64,000 bases of DNA from Chakrabartyella piscis (GCA_030067835.1 CP092441.1:1550001-1614000), one strand, 5' to 3'. Positions 27,364-38,264 are shown, counted from the stretch's first letter. A program made the numbers and translations. Notes: generated from the letters alone by a model not told the origin.

Positions 27364-29343
27364 ATGTCAAAATTTGAAGTGGTCAGTCCATATCAACCAA
27401 CAGGAGATCAACCACAAGCCATAGAGTTATTGGCAAATGGTTTTATAGAAGGTAAAAAGTTTCAAACCCTACTTGGTGTCACAGGTTCTGGTAAAACCTT
27501 TACCATGGCAAATATCATAGAAAAAATACAAAAACCAACATTGGTGATTGCCCATAACAAAACATTGGCAGCACAGTTGTATAACGAATTGAAGGAATTC
27601 TTTCCAAATAATGCGGTAGAATACTTTGTATCCTATTACGATTATTACCAACCAGAAGCTTATGTACCTAGTACCGATACCTATATCGAAAAGGATTCTT
27701 CTGTCAATGATGAAATTGATAAACTGCGACATTCTGCAACAGCAGCCCTTGTAGAACGTGAAGATGTTATTGTTGTGGCAAGTGTTTCCTGTATCTATGG
27801 TTTGGGTGACCCTGAAGAATACTACGGTATGATGCTTTCTTTGCGTCCAGGCATGGAAAAAGATCGTGATGATGTCCTTAGAAAACTCATTGAAATGCAA
27901 TATGATCGCAACGATATGGCATTTGAACGTGGTACCTTTCGTGTGCGTGGTGATGTGGTGGAGATATTCCCAATTGGTTCGTCAGAACATGCAGTGCGTG
28001 TAGAATTCTTTGGTGATGAAATTGATCGCATTACAGAAATTGATATTTTAACAGGTGAAATTCTTGGTACCAGAAATCATATTTCCATATTCCCAGCATC
28101 TCATTATGTGACTTCAAGGGATAAACTTTTGATTTCCATTGAACGTATTGAAGAGGAACTTATGGAACGTTTGGCAGAACTGAAACGTGATGATAAATTG
28201 TTGGAAGCACAGAGATTGGAACAACGCACCAATTACGATTTGGAAATGATGAAAGAAATGGGTTTTTGTACAGGAATTGAAAACTATTCACGTCATTTAT
28301 CTTTGCGTGAAGCAGGAAGCACACCATTTACATTGATCGACTTCTTTCCCAAAGATTTCTTGATGATTGCAGATGAATCCCATGTTTCCATTCCTCAAAT
28401 TAGAGGTATGTATGAAGGTGATAAATCCAGAAAAACCACATTGGTGGACTTTGGTTTTCGTTTGCCATCAGCACTAGACAATAGACCCCTTAAATTTGCA
28501 GAATATGAAGAAAAGCTCAATCAATTACTTTTTGTATCTGCAACACCATCTGTCTATGAAAAGGAACATCAAGAACAAATTGCAGAACAAATCATTAGAC
28601 CAACAGGGCTATTAGATCCAGAAATTTCAGTGCGTCCAGTGGAAGGTCAAATTGATGATTTGCTTTCGGAAGCGAAGAATACAGTGGACGCTGGTAGTAA
28701 AGTTCTTGTTACCACATTGACCAAGAAAATGGCAGAACGTTTGACAGAATATATGCGTGAAGCTGGTGTTCGAGTGCGATATTTGCATTCTGATATTGAT
28801 ACGTTGGAACGTTTGGAAATCATTCGTGATTTGCGTTTGAATGTGTTTGATGTTTTGGTGGGTATCAATCTTCTTAGAGAAGGTTTGGACATTCCAGAAG
28901 TGAGCTTGGTTGCTATCTTGGATGCAGATAAAGAAGGTTTCTTGCGTTCAGAAACATCCCTAATTCAAACCATTGGACGAGCTGCAAGAAATTCAGATGG
29001 TAGAGTCATTATGTATGCCGGTAATATCACGAGAAGCATGGATTTGGCAATTTCAGAAACCAATAGACGTCGTGCCATCCAAGAAGCATATAACGAAGAA
29101 CATGGTATCATACCGCAAACGATCCAAAAGAAAGTCCATGATATCATCCAAATTTCCAAAACAGCAACAGAAAAGCAAAAATTTGGCTTGGAAAAAGACC
29201 CAGAGTCCATGAACCAAAAGGAATTAAAGGAATTGCTGAAAAAACTAGAAAAAGAAATGAAAACAGCTGCAATGGAACTGCAATTTGAACGAGCAGCAGA
29301 ATTGAGAGATAAGATATTGGAATTGAAAGGGCTTTTGGAGTAG
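27364..29343 (+). CDS. uvrB: Excinuclease ABC subunit B
   Basis: 659 residues, TTAGGAGG before the ATG. The Walker A motif GVTGSGKT is at about residues 38-45; the damage-verifying hairpin region [13 protein letters not shown] is near 91; helicase motifs DESH and QTIGRAARN follow; and the C-terminal UvrC-binding UVR motif ([13 protein letters not shown]) is at the end. It verifies lesions delivered by UvrA. uvrA follows, separated by a 300-bp repeat-bearing gap. Confidence 0.98.
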   Translation: MSKFEVVSPYQPTGDQPQAIELLANGFIEGKKFQTLLGVTGSGKTFTMANIIEKIQKPTLVIAHNKTLAAQLYNELKEFFPNNAVEYFVSYYDYYQPEAYVPSTDTYIEKDSSVNDEIDKLRHSATAALVEREDVIVVASVSCIYGLGDPEEYYGMMLSLRPGMEKDRDDVLRKLIEMQYDRNDMAFERGTFRVRGDVVEIFPIGSSEHAVRVEFFGDEIDRITEIDILTGEILGTRNHISIFPASHYVTSRDKLLISIERIEEELMERLAELKRDDKLLEAQRLEQRTNYDLEMMKEMGFCTGIENYSRHLSLREAGSTPFTLIDFFPKDFLMIADESHVSIPQIRGMYEGDKSRKTTLVDFGFRLPSALDNRPLKFAEYEEKLNQLLFVSATPSVYEKEHQEQIAEQIIRPTGLLDPEISVRPVEGQIDDLLSEAKNTVDAGSKVLVTTLTKKMAERLTEYMREAGVRVRYLHSDIDTLERLEIIRDLRLNVFDVLVGINLLREGLDIPEVSLVAILDADKEGFLRSETSLIQTIGRAARNSDGRVIMYAGNITRSMDLAISETNRRRAIQEAYNEEHGIIPQTIQKKVHDIIQISKTATEKQKFGLEKDPESMNQKELKELLKKLEKEMKTAAMELQFERAAELRDKILELKGLLE

Positions 29344-29403
29344 CTAGATAAAAATAAAAGGGATATAAGAATATTTATATTTCACGAATATGTGATATAA
29401 AGC

Positions 29404-29429
29404 GGGCGCCCACATAGGGACGCCCCTAC
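29404..29429. repeat. GTAGGGG palindrome, copy j (inverse)
   Basis: GGGCGCCCACATAGGGACGCCCCTAC; the outer stem GGGCG/CGCCC is kept. Confidence 0.7.
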
Positions 29430-29449
29430 AAGTACAGCAAATCAGAATT

Positions 29450-29474
29450 GTAGGGCAAGGGTTCTACTCTTGCC
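29450..29474. repeat. GTAGGG palindrome, copy k
   Basis: GTAGGGCAAGGGTT, then ACTCTTGCC; stem GGCAAG/CTTGCC. Confidence 0.7.
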
Positions 29475-29484
29475 ATTATAAATT

Positions 29485-29532
29485 GCCACAAAACTCAAGT
29501 ATGCAGTTGTAGGGTTGATTCACGAATCAACC
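29485..29532 (+). repeat. 48-bp repeat, second copy
   Basis: Near-identical to 9977-10024, with A to T and A to G changes. It includes the GTAGGG palindrome with stem GGTTGATT/AATCAACC. Confidence 0.75.
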
Positions 29533-29645
29533 GTTATATTACAGATTATAGGAATAATTAGAAGTAAATACTATTATTAGAACAAAGGTTTCCAAGGTTT
29601 GGAGCAGAGCATCAAAGTCTTATTCTTTTGATCTTAGGAGGAAAT

Positions 29646-32483
29646 ATGAAAGATAAAATTGTCATCAAAGGTGCCAGAGAGCACAATTTGAAAAATATAG
29701 ATTTGACCATACCACGTGACAAATTGGTGGTGTTTACAGGTGTCAGTGGTTCAGGGAAAAGCTCCCTTGCATTTGATACTTTATATGCAGAAGGTCAAAG
29801 ACGTTATGTGGAGTCATTGTCCTCATATGCACGTCAATTTTTGGGTCAAATGGACAAGCCAGATGTTGACTTGATTGAAGGTTTGTCACCAGCAATTTCC
29901 ATTGACCAAAAAACCACTAGCCACAACCCACGTTCAACTGTGGGTACAGTCACAGAAATTTACGATTATTTGCGTTTGTTGTTTGCTCGTGTGGGGATTC
30001 CACACTGTCCAAAATGTGGCAAAGAAATCCAAAAACAAACCATAGATCAGATTGTGGATAGAATTCTGGAATTGCCAGAACGCACAAAAATCCAACTTCT
30101 TGCACCAGTGGTACGTGCCAGAAAAGGGGAACATGTTAAGTTATTGGAAGATGCTAAGAAAAGTGGCTATGTACGTGTTAGAGTGGATGGAATCTTGTAC
30201 GATTTGTCAGAAACCATCCAATTAGAAAAAAATAAGAAACATACCATTGAAATTGTGGTAGACCGACTTGTGGTCAAAGAAGGTATGCAAAAACGTTTGA
30301 CCGAATCCATAGAAATGGTTTCTACTTTGACTGGTGGTTTACTGGTTGTGGATGTGAACCAAGGAGAAGATGAATTGACCTTTAGCCAAAACTTCTCTTG
30401 TCCAGATTGTGGAATTGATTTGACAGAAGTGGAACCACGCTTATTTTCCTTCAATAATCCAGCAGGTGCTTGTCCTGTGTGTTCAGGTCTTGGTATGCAG
30501 ATGAAATTTGACGAAGAGCTCATTGTACCAAATGACACATTGAGCATCCTAGAAGGAGCAATTATAGCACCAGGTTACAAGTCAATTGGTGCCACCAAAG
30601 ATGGTATGACTCGTGTATTGTTTGATGCATTGGCAGAAAAATATGGTTTTTCTTTGGAAGTACCATTTAGAGATTTGCCAGATAAAGTCAAAGATATGAT
30701 TTTCTATGGTACAGGTGGTGAAAAAGTAAAAATCACCTATACCAACTTTAGGGGTACAGGCACATATGACTACGATTTTGAAGGTCTGATACCCAATTTG
30801 CAACGCAGATATAATGAAACATCTGAATCCATGCGTGGTGAATACGATGAGTTTATGACCAATATCACTTGTCCAACATGCAAGGGTCATCGCTTGCGTC
30901 CAGAAGTTTTGGCAATTACCGTTGGTGGAAAGAATATTTCCCAAGTGACAGAAATGTCAGTGCAGAAAATTCAAAAATTCTTCTTGGATTTGGAACTCAC
31001 TGGCAGAGAATTGATGATTGCAGAACGTATTTTGAAGGAAATTCATGCCAGAGTCGGTTTCTTGGTGGATGTTGGTTTGGAATATTTGACTTTATCACGT
31101 GCAGCAGGAACTCTTTCTGGTGGTGAAGCACAAAGAATCCGTTTGGCAACTCAAATTGGTTCTGGTTTGGTGGGTGTTGTCTACATTTTAGATGAACCTA
31201 GCATTGGTTTGCACCAACGTGACAATGATAAACTTCTCAAAACATTGCAACATTTGCGTGATATTGGCAATTCTTTGATTGTTGTGGAACACGATGAAGA
31301 TACCATGTATGCAGCAGATTGTATTGTGGATATTGGTGTGGGTGCTGGTAAAAATGGTGGCGAAGTCATTTGCGTTGGTGATGTAGAGGAAATTAAGGCT
31401 TGTGAAGCATCCATTACAGGTCAATATTTGAGTGGACGTAAGAAAATCGAAGTACCTAAAGAACGTAGAGTGGTGGAAGCAGAAAATTTATTGCAAATTG
31501 TAGGCGCTACAGAAAATAACTTAAAAAATATCAACGTAAACATTCCTTTGGGTGTATTCACATGTGTCACTGGTGTCAGCGGTTCTGGTAAAAGTTCTTT
31601 GGTCAATGAAATTTTATACAAACGTTTGGCTCGTGATTTGAATAGAGGAAAAATGAAGTCAGGTCAGCACAAAGACATGCTTGGACAAGAAAAATTGGAT
31701 AAAGTCATCAATATTGACCAGTCTCCAATTGGTAGAACACCTAGAAGCAATCCAGCAACTTATACAGGTGTGTTTGATATGATTCGAGATGTATTTGCAC
31801 AAACCACAGAATCCAAAATGCGTGGTTATCAAAAAGGTAGATTTAGTTTCAATGTCAAAGGTGGCAGATGTGAAGCATGTAGTGGTGATGGTATCATCAA
31901 AATTGAAATGCATTTCTTACCTGATATCTATGTTCCATGTGAAATCTGTGGTGGCAAACGATACAATAGAGAAACACTAGAAGTCAAATACAAAGGTAAA
32001 ACTATTTCAGATGTGTTGGAAATGACGGTAGAAGAAGCTTTGGTGTTCTTTGAAAACATTCCAAGAATCAAATCCAAGTTACAAACATTGTATGATGTGG
32101 GTTTATCCTATGTACAATTGGGTCAATCTTCCACAACACTTTCTGGTGGAGAAGCACAACGTGTGAAGTTGGCAACAGAGCTTTCCAAAAAGAGCACAGG
32201 ACGCACCATGTATATTTTGGATGAACCAACAACAGGTTTGCATACAGCAGATGTCCATAAATTGGTGGACATTTTACAACGTTTGACCGACGGTGGTAAT
32301 ACAGTTGTGGTCATTGAACACAATTTGGATGTCATAAAAACTGCTGATTATTTGGTGGATTTGGGTCCAGAAGGTGGCGATGGTGGTGGTAAAATCGTTG
32401 GATTTGGTACACCAGAGGAAATTATGAAAATAAAATCTTCTTATACAGGGAAATATTTGGTGAATGTGTTGCAAAATACATGA
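29646..32483 (+). CDS. uvrA: Excinuclease ABC subunit A
   Basis: 945 residues from the ATG at 29646, after TTAGGAGG. It has two ABC ATPase modules: Walker [10 protein letters not shown] near residues 33 and 640, and ABC signatures LSGGEAQR near 488 and 828. Zinc-binding CxxC pairs are at CPKCGK, CPDCG/CPVCSG and CEACSGDG. It scans DNA for bulky damage and loads UvrB. It lies directly after uvrB on the same strand. Confidence 0.98.
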   Translation: MKDKIVIKGAREHNLKNIDLTIPRDKLVVFTGVSGSGKSSLAFDTLYAEGQRRYVESLSSYARQFLGQMDKPDVDLIEGLSPAISIDQKTTSHNPRSTVGTVTEIYDYLRLLFARVGIPHCPKCGKEIQKQTIDQIVDRILELPERTKIQLLAPVVRARKGEHVKLLEDAKKSGYVRVRVDGILYDLSETIQLEKNKKHTIEIVVDRLVVKEGMQKRLTESIEMVSTLTGGLLVVDVNQGEDELTFSQNFSCPDCGIDLTEVEPRLFSFNNPAGACPVCSGLGMQMKFDEELIVPNDTLSILEGAIIAPGYKSIGATKDGMTRVLFDALAEKYGFSLEVPFRDLPDKVKDMIFYGTGGEKVKITYTNFRGTGTYDYDFEGLIPNLQRRYNETSESMRGEYDEFMTNITCPTCKGHRLRPEVLAITVGGKNISQVTEMSVQKIQKFFLDLELTGRELMIAERILKEIHARVGFLVDVGLEYLTLSRAAGTLSGGEAQRIRLATQIGSGLVGVVYILDEPSIGLHQRDNDKLLKTLQHLRDIGNSLIVVEHDEDTMYAADCIVDIGVGAGKNGGEVICVGDVEEIKACEASITGQYLSGRKKIEVPKERRVVEAENLLQIVGATENNLKNINVNIPLGVFTCVTGVSGSGKSSLVNEILYKRLARDLNRGKMKSGQHKDMLGQEKLDKVINIDQSPIGRTPRSNPATYTGVFDMIRDVFAQTTESKMRGYQKGRFSFNVKGGRCEACSGDGIIKIEMHFLPDIYVPCEICGGKRYNRETLEVKYKGKTISDVLEMTVEEALVFFENIPRIKSKLQTLYDVGLSYVQLGQSSTTLSGGEAQRVKLATELSKKSTGRTMYILDEPTTGLHTADVHKLVDILQRLTDGGNTVVVIEHNLDVIKTADYLVDLGPEGGDGGGKIVGFGTPEEIMKIKSSYTGKYLVNVLQNT

Positions 32484-32603
32484 ATTTTATGTAAAATATA
32501 AATTAGAGATTATAGCGGAAATGTGTGACTATAATGGGTCGTTGAAAATTGAAATGTATTTTATATGCATTTTATCATAAAGCATGTATATTTGGAGGTC
32601 AGT

Positions 32604-32912
32604 ATGGCAAGAAATAGAAGTCCTGTTCGTGATTATGTAGATACCACTGGAAGATTGGCAAAATACTTTGGTTATCAAGAAGATATTTTTATCAAACCTA
32701 TGTTAGATGTGGAATGGGCAATCCGCAAACAGGAAGAATTTTATTTCCTTTGCTATTGGGACGCAAATGGAAAGAAAACAGAAGCAATGATTGTCAAAAG
32801 AGCTGGAGAACCACTTTGGTATCAAAAAAATCAAGACCATATGGTGGTTGCAATAGATTGTGTAAAAATTGGGTATATCTTTTCAAATGCAAAATTCATA
32901 GGGGAAAAGTAA
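32604..32912 (+). CDS. Hypothetical protein, 102 residues
   Basis: The start at 32604 follows TTTGGAGG at good spacing. The sequence is soluble and basic at the N-terminus (MARNRSPVRDYVDTTGR), then rich in aromatic residues (EEFYFLCYWDANGKK) with predicted beta strands. No membrane segment and no known motif. It stands alone between uvrA and the double-OB protein gene. I do not recognise the family. Confidence 0.65.
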   Translation: MARNRSPVRDYVDTTGRLAKYFGYQEDIFIKPMLDVEWAIRKQEEFYFLCYWDANGKKTEAMIVKRAGEPLWYQKNQDHMVVAIDCVKIGYIFSNAKFIGEK

Positions 32913-33028
32913 ATTTGCATTTGATTTCATAGGGGAAGTGAAGAGATATACTTCTAAAAAAAATTTTTTGGCGTAAGCTAGACTATAGCCAAAGTGTCAA
33001 ATTTTGACCAGAAAAAGGGGTGTTTGGG

Positions 33029-33709
33029 GTGTTTGATGAAGATGTGCAAGAAAGCAATGTTGTGACCGTCACTGGAAAAGTAGTTGAGGAATGTGTATTT
33101 AGTCATAATATCTATGGAGAAGGGTTTTATGCATTTAAGATATCATCCAAACGCTTAAGCGATCAATATGATATTTTGCCAATTACCATTTCAGAAAGAT
33201 TGGTGGATAAAGGTTCATTGTGTGTGGATACACTTGTAAAAATCACAGGACAGCTGAGAAGCTATAACAATTACAATAATAGCAAAGCAAGTCGCTTGGT
33301 TTTGACCATTTTTGCAAGGGAAATAAATTTGTTGCCAGAAGAACCTGAACACGCTGAGAATACAATTTTGCTCAATGGGTATATTTGTAAAAATCCAATT
33401 TATCGAAAAACACCTTTTGGAAGGGAGATTTCAGATGTATTGGTTGCAGTCAATAGAGCGTATCACAAATCCGATTACATTCCTTGTATTGCATGGGGTA
33501 GAAATGCTAGATACATGCAAAACTTAGAGGTTGGAGCTGAAATCTCCATTCAAGGACGTGTACAAAGTCGGTTCTATCAAAAAAAGATAGATGAAGTTAT
33601 AGAAGAACGTGTTGCATATGAAGTTTCTGTTTCTAAAATTGAAGTGCATTGTAACAAAAATAACGTTTCTGAAGAAGAAACAACGGAGTTGGAAATAGGA
33701 GTGGATTGA
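33029..33709 (+). CDS. Tandem OB-fold, SSB-like protein
   Basis: 226 residues if translation starts at the GTG at 33029, for which AAGGGG lies eight bases upstream; a GTG at 33020 would add three residues. It has two OB-fold regions. The first is at about residues 9-100 (VTVTGKVVEECVF). The second, at about 110-205 (ILLNGYICKNPIYRKTPFGREISDVLVAVNR), strongly resembles single-stranded-DNA-binding proteins, with GAEISIQGRVQSR. There is no acidic SSB tail. It overlaps the downstream ATP-binding protein gene by 4 bp. A role in DNA metabolism is inferred only from the fold. Confidence 0.75.
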   Translation: MFDEDVQESNVVTVTGKVVEECVFSHNIYGEGFYAFKISSKRLSDQYDILPITISERLVDKGSLCVDTLVKITGQLRSYNNYNNSKASRLVLTIFAREINLLPEEPEHAENTILLNGYICKNPIYRKTPFGREISDVLVAVNRAYHKSDYIPCIAWGRNARYMQNLEVGAEISIQGRVQSRFYQKKIDEVIEERVAYEVSVSKIEVHCNKNNVSEEETTELEIGVD

Positions 33710-34191
33710 TTTTGAAAAATGGACAAATCGTAGTATACTATGGAGAAGGACGAGGGAAAACAAGTGTAGCCATTGGACGTGGCATTCGTGCACTTGGCGA
33801 AGAATTACGTGTTGTGATGATTCAATTTTTGGAATATCGCAACAACAAAGAAACAGATCTTTTGAAACACTTTGAGCCTGAGTTTCGTCTATTTCGATTT
33901 GAAAAAGAACGTGAATTTGATACAGTAGACGATGCTGCAAAAGAAGTGGCAATTGAATTGAAAAATGCTCTTTATTTTGCAAATAAGATTATGGATACTG
34001 GTGAATGTGAAGTCTTTTTGTTGGATGGTATTTTAGAATGTGTCAACAAAGGATATTTGACAATGGATGCTTTGGCAGAATTGTTGAAAAAACGACCATT
34101 GAGTATGAATGTAATTTTGACAGGAGATTCTTTGACAGAAGGCTTGTTGGAAATTGCAGATGCTGTTTATGAAATTCGTGTAGAAAAATAA
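33706..34191 (+). CDS. CobO/BtuR-like ATP:corrinoid adenosyltransferase
   Basis: 161 residues from a TTG overlapping the previous stop; a TTG at 33712 is the alternative. The P-loop GEGRGKTS is near residue 14, and the family segments RVVMIQFLEYR and ILTGDSLTEGLLEIADAVYEI are clear. This family transfers adenosyl from ATP to cob(I)alamin precursors. The usual Walker B region LDE reads LLDG here, so activity may differ. No other cobalamin genes are adjacent; the coupling to an SSB-like gene is unusual. Confidence 0.75.
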   Translation: MILKNGQIVVYYGEGRGKTSVAIGRGIRALGEELRVVMIQFLEYRNNKETDLLKHFEPEFRLFRFEKEREFDTVDDAAKEVAIELKNALYFANKIMDTGECEVFLLDGILECVNKGYLTMDALAELLKKRPLSMNVILTGDSLTEGLLEIADAVYEIRVEK

Positions 34192-34195
34192 GATG

Positions 34196-34225
34196 TAAAG
34201 GGTTTCTTTTGAAACTCTTTTTTTC
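34196..34225 (+). terminator. Terminator after the adenosyltransferase gene
   Basis: AAGGGTTTC pairs with GAAACTCTT across TTTT and runs into a T tract. Confidence 0.7.
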
Positions 34226-34254
34226 TTGACGTTGGGTACAAAATAGAGTACCAT
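34226..34254 (+). promoter_or_regulatory. Promoter of the ECF S-component gene
   Basis: TTGACG (34226-34231) and TACCAT (34249-34254), spacer 17 bp, directly after the upstream terminator. Confidence 0.55.
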
Positions 34255-34296
34255 AAAATGGATGTAGAATTTCAAACAAAAGACAAAGGAGAACAT

Positions 34297-34854
34297 ATGA
34301 AAAATTCATTTGAAACAAAGAACATGGTTTATGCAGGTCTTTTTGTTGCTTTGGCAATGGTGTTGCCATTTTTTACAGGAAATATTCCCCAAATTGGCAA
34401 AATGCTATGTCCAATGCACATTCCAATTCTATTTTGTGGGATGATGTGTGGTGCCAAATATGGTGCAATGGCTGGCTTTGTGTCACCATTGTTGCGTTCT
34501 GCTGTTTTTCATGCACCAGTTATGTATCCATCAGCAGTTGCAATGGCAGTGGAATTGATGGTATATGGTTTGGTTGCTGGATTTTTATATGAACATTTGG
34601 ATAAAACAGTTCGCAACTTGTATAGTAGCTTGATTTCTGCAATGATAGCTGGTAGACTGGTTTGGGGTATTGTCATGTTTGCTATGATGATTGGAAGTGG
34701 AGAAGGTTTCACTGTTGCAGCATTCTTGTCAGCTACTTTTTTCTCATCTATTCCAGGGATTGTATTGCAAATCATCTTGATTCCAACAGTGATGTTGGCA
34801 ATTCGTAGAGCAGAGTATGGCTTTGGAACCAATAAAGCAAAAGAAATCAAATAA
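34297..34854 (+). CDS. ECF transporter S component
   Basis: 185 residues from the ATG at 34297, after AAAGGAGA. It is an integral membrane protein with about six helices and the S-component opening KNMVYAGLFVALAMVLPF, followed by CPMHIPILFCGMMCG near residue 40, a segment typical of substrate-binding subunits of energy-coupling-factor importers. The substrate is a vitamin or a metal; it cannot be read from the sequence. No EcfA/T genes are in the window, so it must use a shared module. It has its own promoter. Confidence 0.82.
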   Translation: MKNSFETKNMVYAGLFVALAMVLPFFTGNIPQIGKMLCPMHIPILFCGMMCGAKYGAMAGFVSPLLRSAVFHAPVMYPSAVAMAVELMVYGLVAGFLYEHLDKTVRNLYSSLISAMIAGRLVWGIVMFAMMIGSGEGFTVAAFLSATFFSSIPGIVLQIILIPTVMLAIRRAEYGFGTNKAKEIK

Positions 34855-34910
34855 GTTAGAAACTATAGGGTGTTCTTTGGAACATCCTTTTTCGTAGATA
34901 GAGGTGTTGT

Positions 34911-35948
34911 ATGAATCAACAAACAATAGATAGATTGTTGCAGTGGTATGCAAGAGAAAAGCGTGATTTACCTTGGCGTAGATCCAAAAATCCATATCAC
35001 ATTTGGTTGTCAGAAATTATGTTGCAACAAACAAGAGTGGAAGCAGTCAAGCCATATTACCATAAATTTTTAGAAGAATTGCCAACCATTGAAGACTTGG
35101 CAAATGTAGATGAAGATGTTTTAATGAAATTATGGGAAGGTTTGGGCTATTATTCCAGAGTACGCAACTTGCAAAGTGCAGCAAAACAAATTGTTGCAGA
35201 CTATGGTGGTAGTTTGCCAGCAGATTACAAAGAATTATTGAAACTCAAAGGAATTGGAACTTATACAGCTGGCGCAATTGCATCCATTGCGTTTGGATTG
35301 CCACAGGTTGCAGTTGATGGAAATGTATTGCGTGTATGTGCTAGATTTTACGGAGATGAAAGGGATATTGCTTTGTCACAAACCAAAAAAGAAGTGGAAT
35401 TGGAGTGGATTTCTGTTTTACCAAAGGAAGCAGCCAGTGCATTCAATCAGGCAATAATGGAAATTGGAGCAATGGTTTGCATTCCAAATGGAGCACCAAA
35501 ATGTGAAGTCTGTCCATTGTCACCAGAATGTGTGGCTAGAATCCAAAATAAGCAATATCTATATCCAGTGAAATCGCCAAAACCAGAACGTAGATTGGAA
35601 GAATTGTCTGTATTCTTTATGGTGTATAATGGAAAAATTGCAGTTCATAAGCGAACAGAAAAGGGTTTGCTTTCTGGTCTGTGGCAGTTACCCAATTGCA
35701 ACAAAGAAGTATCAACCATTGCACAATTGCAAGAATGGGGTATTATGGAAGCAGAAATCACAAACTTGAAGGGGTATCATCATTTGTTTACCCATATCAA
35801 ATGGCAGATGGATGTCTATTTTGTGGAAGTCAAGGAATTGGTAGAAAATGAATTCACTTGGCTTACAAAAGAAGGCATGGAACAGGAATTTGCATTACCA
35901 TCAGCCTTCAAAAAAGCTTGGATTGCAGGTTGTAATCGTATAAAATGA
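34911..35948 (+). CDS. mutY: A/G-specific adenine glycosylase
   Basis: 345 residues. The HhH-GPD domain has GIGTYTAGAIASIAFGLP near residue 110 followed by VDGNVLR, which contains the catalytic aspartate. The iron-sulfur cysteines are in CIPNGAPKCEVCPLSPEC near 191-208, with seven residues between the first two. A C-terminal NUDIX-like domain (about 225-345) recognises 8-oxoguanine. It removes adenine mispaired with oxidised guanine. A good ribosome site is not obvious. Confidence 0.95.
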   Translation: MNQQTIDRLLQWYAREKRDLPWRRSKNPYHIWLSEIMLQQTRVEAVKPYYHKFLEELPTIEDLANVDEDVLMKLWEGLGYYSRVRNLQSAAKQIVADYGGSLPADYKELLKLKGIGTYTAGAIASIAFGLPQVAVDGNVLRVCARFYGDERDIALSQTKKEVELEWISVLPKEAASAFNQAIMEIGAMVCIPNGAPKCEVCPLSPECVARIQNKQYLYPVKSPKPERRLEELSVFFMVYNGKIAVHKRTEKGLLSGLWQLPNCNKEVSTIAQLQEWGIMEAEITNLKGYHHLFTHIKWQMDVYFVEVKELVENEFTWLTKEGMEQEFALPSAFKKAWIAGCNRIK

Positions 35949-36098
35949 TGTGTTTTGGTAAATATGTTGCAAAAAATGAAAATTTTAAGAAAACTTTAGT
36001 AATAATAATTATTATCTATCATTGACTTTATGACATATGCCATGTAAGATAAGTATATAAAACTAATATGAATTGTATTGGGAAGTAGAGATGTGTCT

Positions 36099-37211
36099 AT
36101 GGGTAATCAAATTGTAGTGCGACAAGCCAAATTATCAGATAAAACTGAATTTATGAGACTTTGGGAAACCTGTTTTCATGACAGTCAATCCTTTATGGAT
36201 TGGATGTTTGGAGAACGCTTTTATCCTGAACATGCAGTTTGCTTGCTAGAAGGTGTAGAAATGTGTAGCACTATGCAAGCAATTCCATATGATATAGTTG
36301 TACGAGGTAAATCCATTAAAGGTGTTATGCTTTGTGGCGTTGCTACAGATCCAAAACATCAGAGGCGTGGGTTTATGGGACAAATCTTTCGTAAAGAAAT
36401 GCAAATGCTACGTGAACAAGGGTTTGTGTTGGCAGTGCATACACCAGCTGTTTTGCAAAGTTATTTTGGTTATGGACATTATCCAGTTGCCAATGCTTTG
36501 TATGTAACAGGCAGTGCACCATCAGATGAAATACAGGAATACGTATTTTTACAAAAACCTGAAATCAAGAATTTATATCCATTGTATCAAATGGAAATGT
36601 ACCAATATAGTGGTTCCATTTTGCGAAGTGAAGCAGAATTCATTAGAAAATATGATGATTATGCTGCCGATGGTGGCAAATGTATCGTTATAACAGAAGG
36701 AAATCAAATTCTTGGCTATGCTATGTTTTATGAAACAGAAACTGAGGTCATTTCAGTGGAAAACATTGCAATTGCAGGTGCTTATCCAAAGTTGATTTTG
36801 GCTCTTTTGGACATTGCAAAAGGAAGGAAGATACTCGTGAAATTACCACCAGCAGCAGTGCAACAAACAGAATTGCCAGAAGGTCTGGTGTTAGAAGAAA
36901 AACAAAAGGGTGTTGCAGGCATTTGTAACATACAAAAATTATTGGAACAGTTGAAACTAGATTGTCCATATACTGTAGAAGTATATGGTGATGTGATCAT
37001 AGAAAATAATGGTGTTTTTGATTTTACAGGAAAGAAATCCAAACAACCACCTGTTTTGAAAATAGAAGCAGGAAAATTCTTAGGAGTTTTGATGGGATAT
37101 GTTACATTGGATGAAATTCTTGCAGATTGCACAGTTTATAAATTAGAGAATGTAACAAAAATTTCAAAAATACTTCCAAAAGATAAATGCTATATTATAG
37201 ATGAATATTAA
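36099..37211 (+). CDS. Eis-like GNAT acetyltransferase
   Basis: 370 residues from the ATG at 36099; the ribosome site is weak and an upstream TTG (36078) is possible. The N-terminal GNAT domain has the acetyl-CoA loop ATDPKHQRRGFMGQIF near residue 85. A second GNAT-like domain and a C-terminal sterol-carrier-type domain (about 270-370) follow, the three-part plan of Eis proteins. Relatives acetylate amines, including aminoglycosides; the natural substrate here is unknown. It ends 19 bp before the DUF2156 gene start and is likely co-transcribed with it. Confidence 0.82.
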   Translation: MGNQIVVRQAKLSDKTEFMRLWETCFHDSQSFMDWMFGERFYPEHAVCLLEGVEMCSTMQAIPYDIVVRGKSIKGVMLCGVATDPKHQRRGFMGQIFRKEMQMLREQGFVLAVHTPAVLQSYFGYGHYPVANALYVTGSAPSDEIQEYVFLQKPEIKNLYPLYQMEMYQYSGSILRSEAEFIRKYDDYAADGGKCIVITEGNQILGYAMFYETETEVISVENIAIAGAYPKLILALLDIAKGRKILVKLPPAAVQQTELPEGLVLEEKQKGVAGICNIQKLLEQLKLDCPYTVEVYGDVIIENNGVFDFTGKKSKQPPVLKIEAGKFLGVLMGYVTLDEILADCTVYKLENVTKISKILPKDKCYIIDEY

Positions 37212-37230
37212 GAAAAATGGAGGCTATTGT

Positions 37231-38214
37231 ATGCCAAAAGTAGAATGTATGTGTAAAACAATTGTAACTGTATCAAATTTTGAATTCAAACCATTCCATA
37301 TAGACGCAAAACCATTGATTGATTCCTATACAAAACCATGGGAAGCAGAATGTTCAGATTTGTCTTTTGCAAACTTGTTTATTTGGGGAACAGAAGGCAA
37401 AATGGAGTATGCTGAAAAGGATAATATGCTATTTATTCGTTTGCGTTTTGCAGGTGTACCCATGTTCTTTTGGGCACCAATTCCAAAATTTGGAGTAAAA
37501 GTGGATTATAGAAAAGGCGTTTATGAAGCCATTGCCTACATGAGGTTGATGGGGGTAGAACCAACCTTTAGATCTGTAGCAAAACCTTTTTATGATATGA
37601 TGCAAGAAGCGTGTCCAGAACTTTATATTTTGCCTACAGATGTTGCTTGGGATTATGTCTATGAGAAAGAGCAAATGAAAACCCTAGCGGGCAAAAAACT
37701 CCATGGCAAACGCAATCATATCAACAAATTCTTGTCTTTGTATCCTGAGTATGAGTACCGCAAATTGGATGCAAGTATGATTGATGATTGTATGTCTTTA
37801 TATGAATTTTGGATTTCAGAAAAGGAACAACCAGCCATTGAATTGATGGATGAAAAGAAATCAGTGCAATTGGCATTGGATCACATGGAAGCACTTGGAC
37901 TTGTGGGTGGTGCAATTTATGTAGAAAATAAGTTGATTGCATTTACACTTGGTGAACGTTTGCAGAAACATATGCAATTGATTCACATTGAAAAGGCAGA
38001 TTATCGTTATGATGGTATTTTTCCAATGATCAACCAACAATATGTTTTGCATGAATGTGATGATGTGGAGCTCATCAATCGTGAAGAGGATATGGGTATT
38101 GAAGGTATGCGTAGAGCAAAACGTTCCTACAATCCAACAAAAATGATTGAAAAATTTGTGTTTAGTGTGAAAGATTTGACGGGCATGGATATTTGGAAAG
38201 AAGAAATGGAATAA
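37231..38214 (+). CDS. DUF2156 (lysyltransferase-like) protein
   Basis: 327 residues from the ATG at 37231, chosen because GGAGG lies seven bases upstream. It matches the soluble C-terminal domain of phosphatidylglycerol lysyltransferase (DUF2156), with a double GNAT-like fold. Typical segments are LSFANLFIWG near residue 45, KLHGKRNHINKF near 160 and the C-terminal REEDMGIEGMRRAKRSYNP. No membrane domain is present. Such stand-alone proteins are common in Clostridia; the acceptor substrate is unknown. It is paired with the Eis-like gene. Confidence 0.85.
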   Translation: MPKVECMCKTIVTVSNFEFKPFHIDAKPLIDSYTKPWEAECSDLSFANLFIWGTEGKMEYAEKDNMLFIRLRFAGVPMFFWAPIPKFGVKVDYRKGVYEAIAYMRLMGVEPTFRSVAKPFYDMMQEACPELYILPTDVAWDYVYEKEQMKTLAGKKLHGKRNHINKFLSLYPEYEYRKLDASMIDDCMSLYEFWISEKEQPAIELMDEKKSVQLALDHMEALGLVGGAIYVENKLIAFTLGERLQKHMQLIHIEKADYRYDGIFPMINQQYVLHECDDVELINREEDMGIEGMRRAKRSYNPTKMIEKFVFSVKDLTGMDIWKEEME

Positions 38215-38216
38215 TG

Positions 38217-38261
38217 AAAAGCGATTTGCAGATAAAAATTTATCTACAAATCGCTTTTTTT
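38217..38261. terminator. Bidirectional terminator
   Basis: AAAGCGATTTG, AGATAAA, then TTTATCT, CAAATCGCTTT. The long stem has an A tract before it and a T tract after it, between convergent genes. Confidence 0.85.
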
Positions 38262-38264
38262 GAA

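Larger units (their letters stand above)
29344..29645. other. Repeat-bearing spacer between uvrB and uvrA
   Basis: About 300 bp holding three GTAGGG palindromes (29404-29429 inverse, 29450-29474 and within 29485-29532), then a sequence around 29590-29630 related to the GGTTTGGAGCAGAGC intergenic element. No gene is seen. There is no clear terminator, so uvrA may be partly read from uvrB. Confidence 0.55.
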
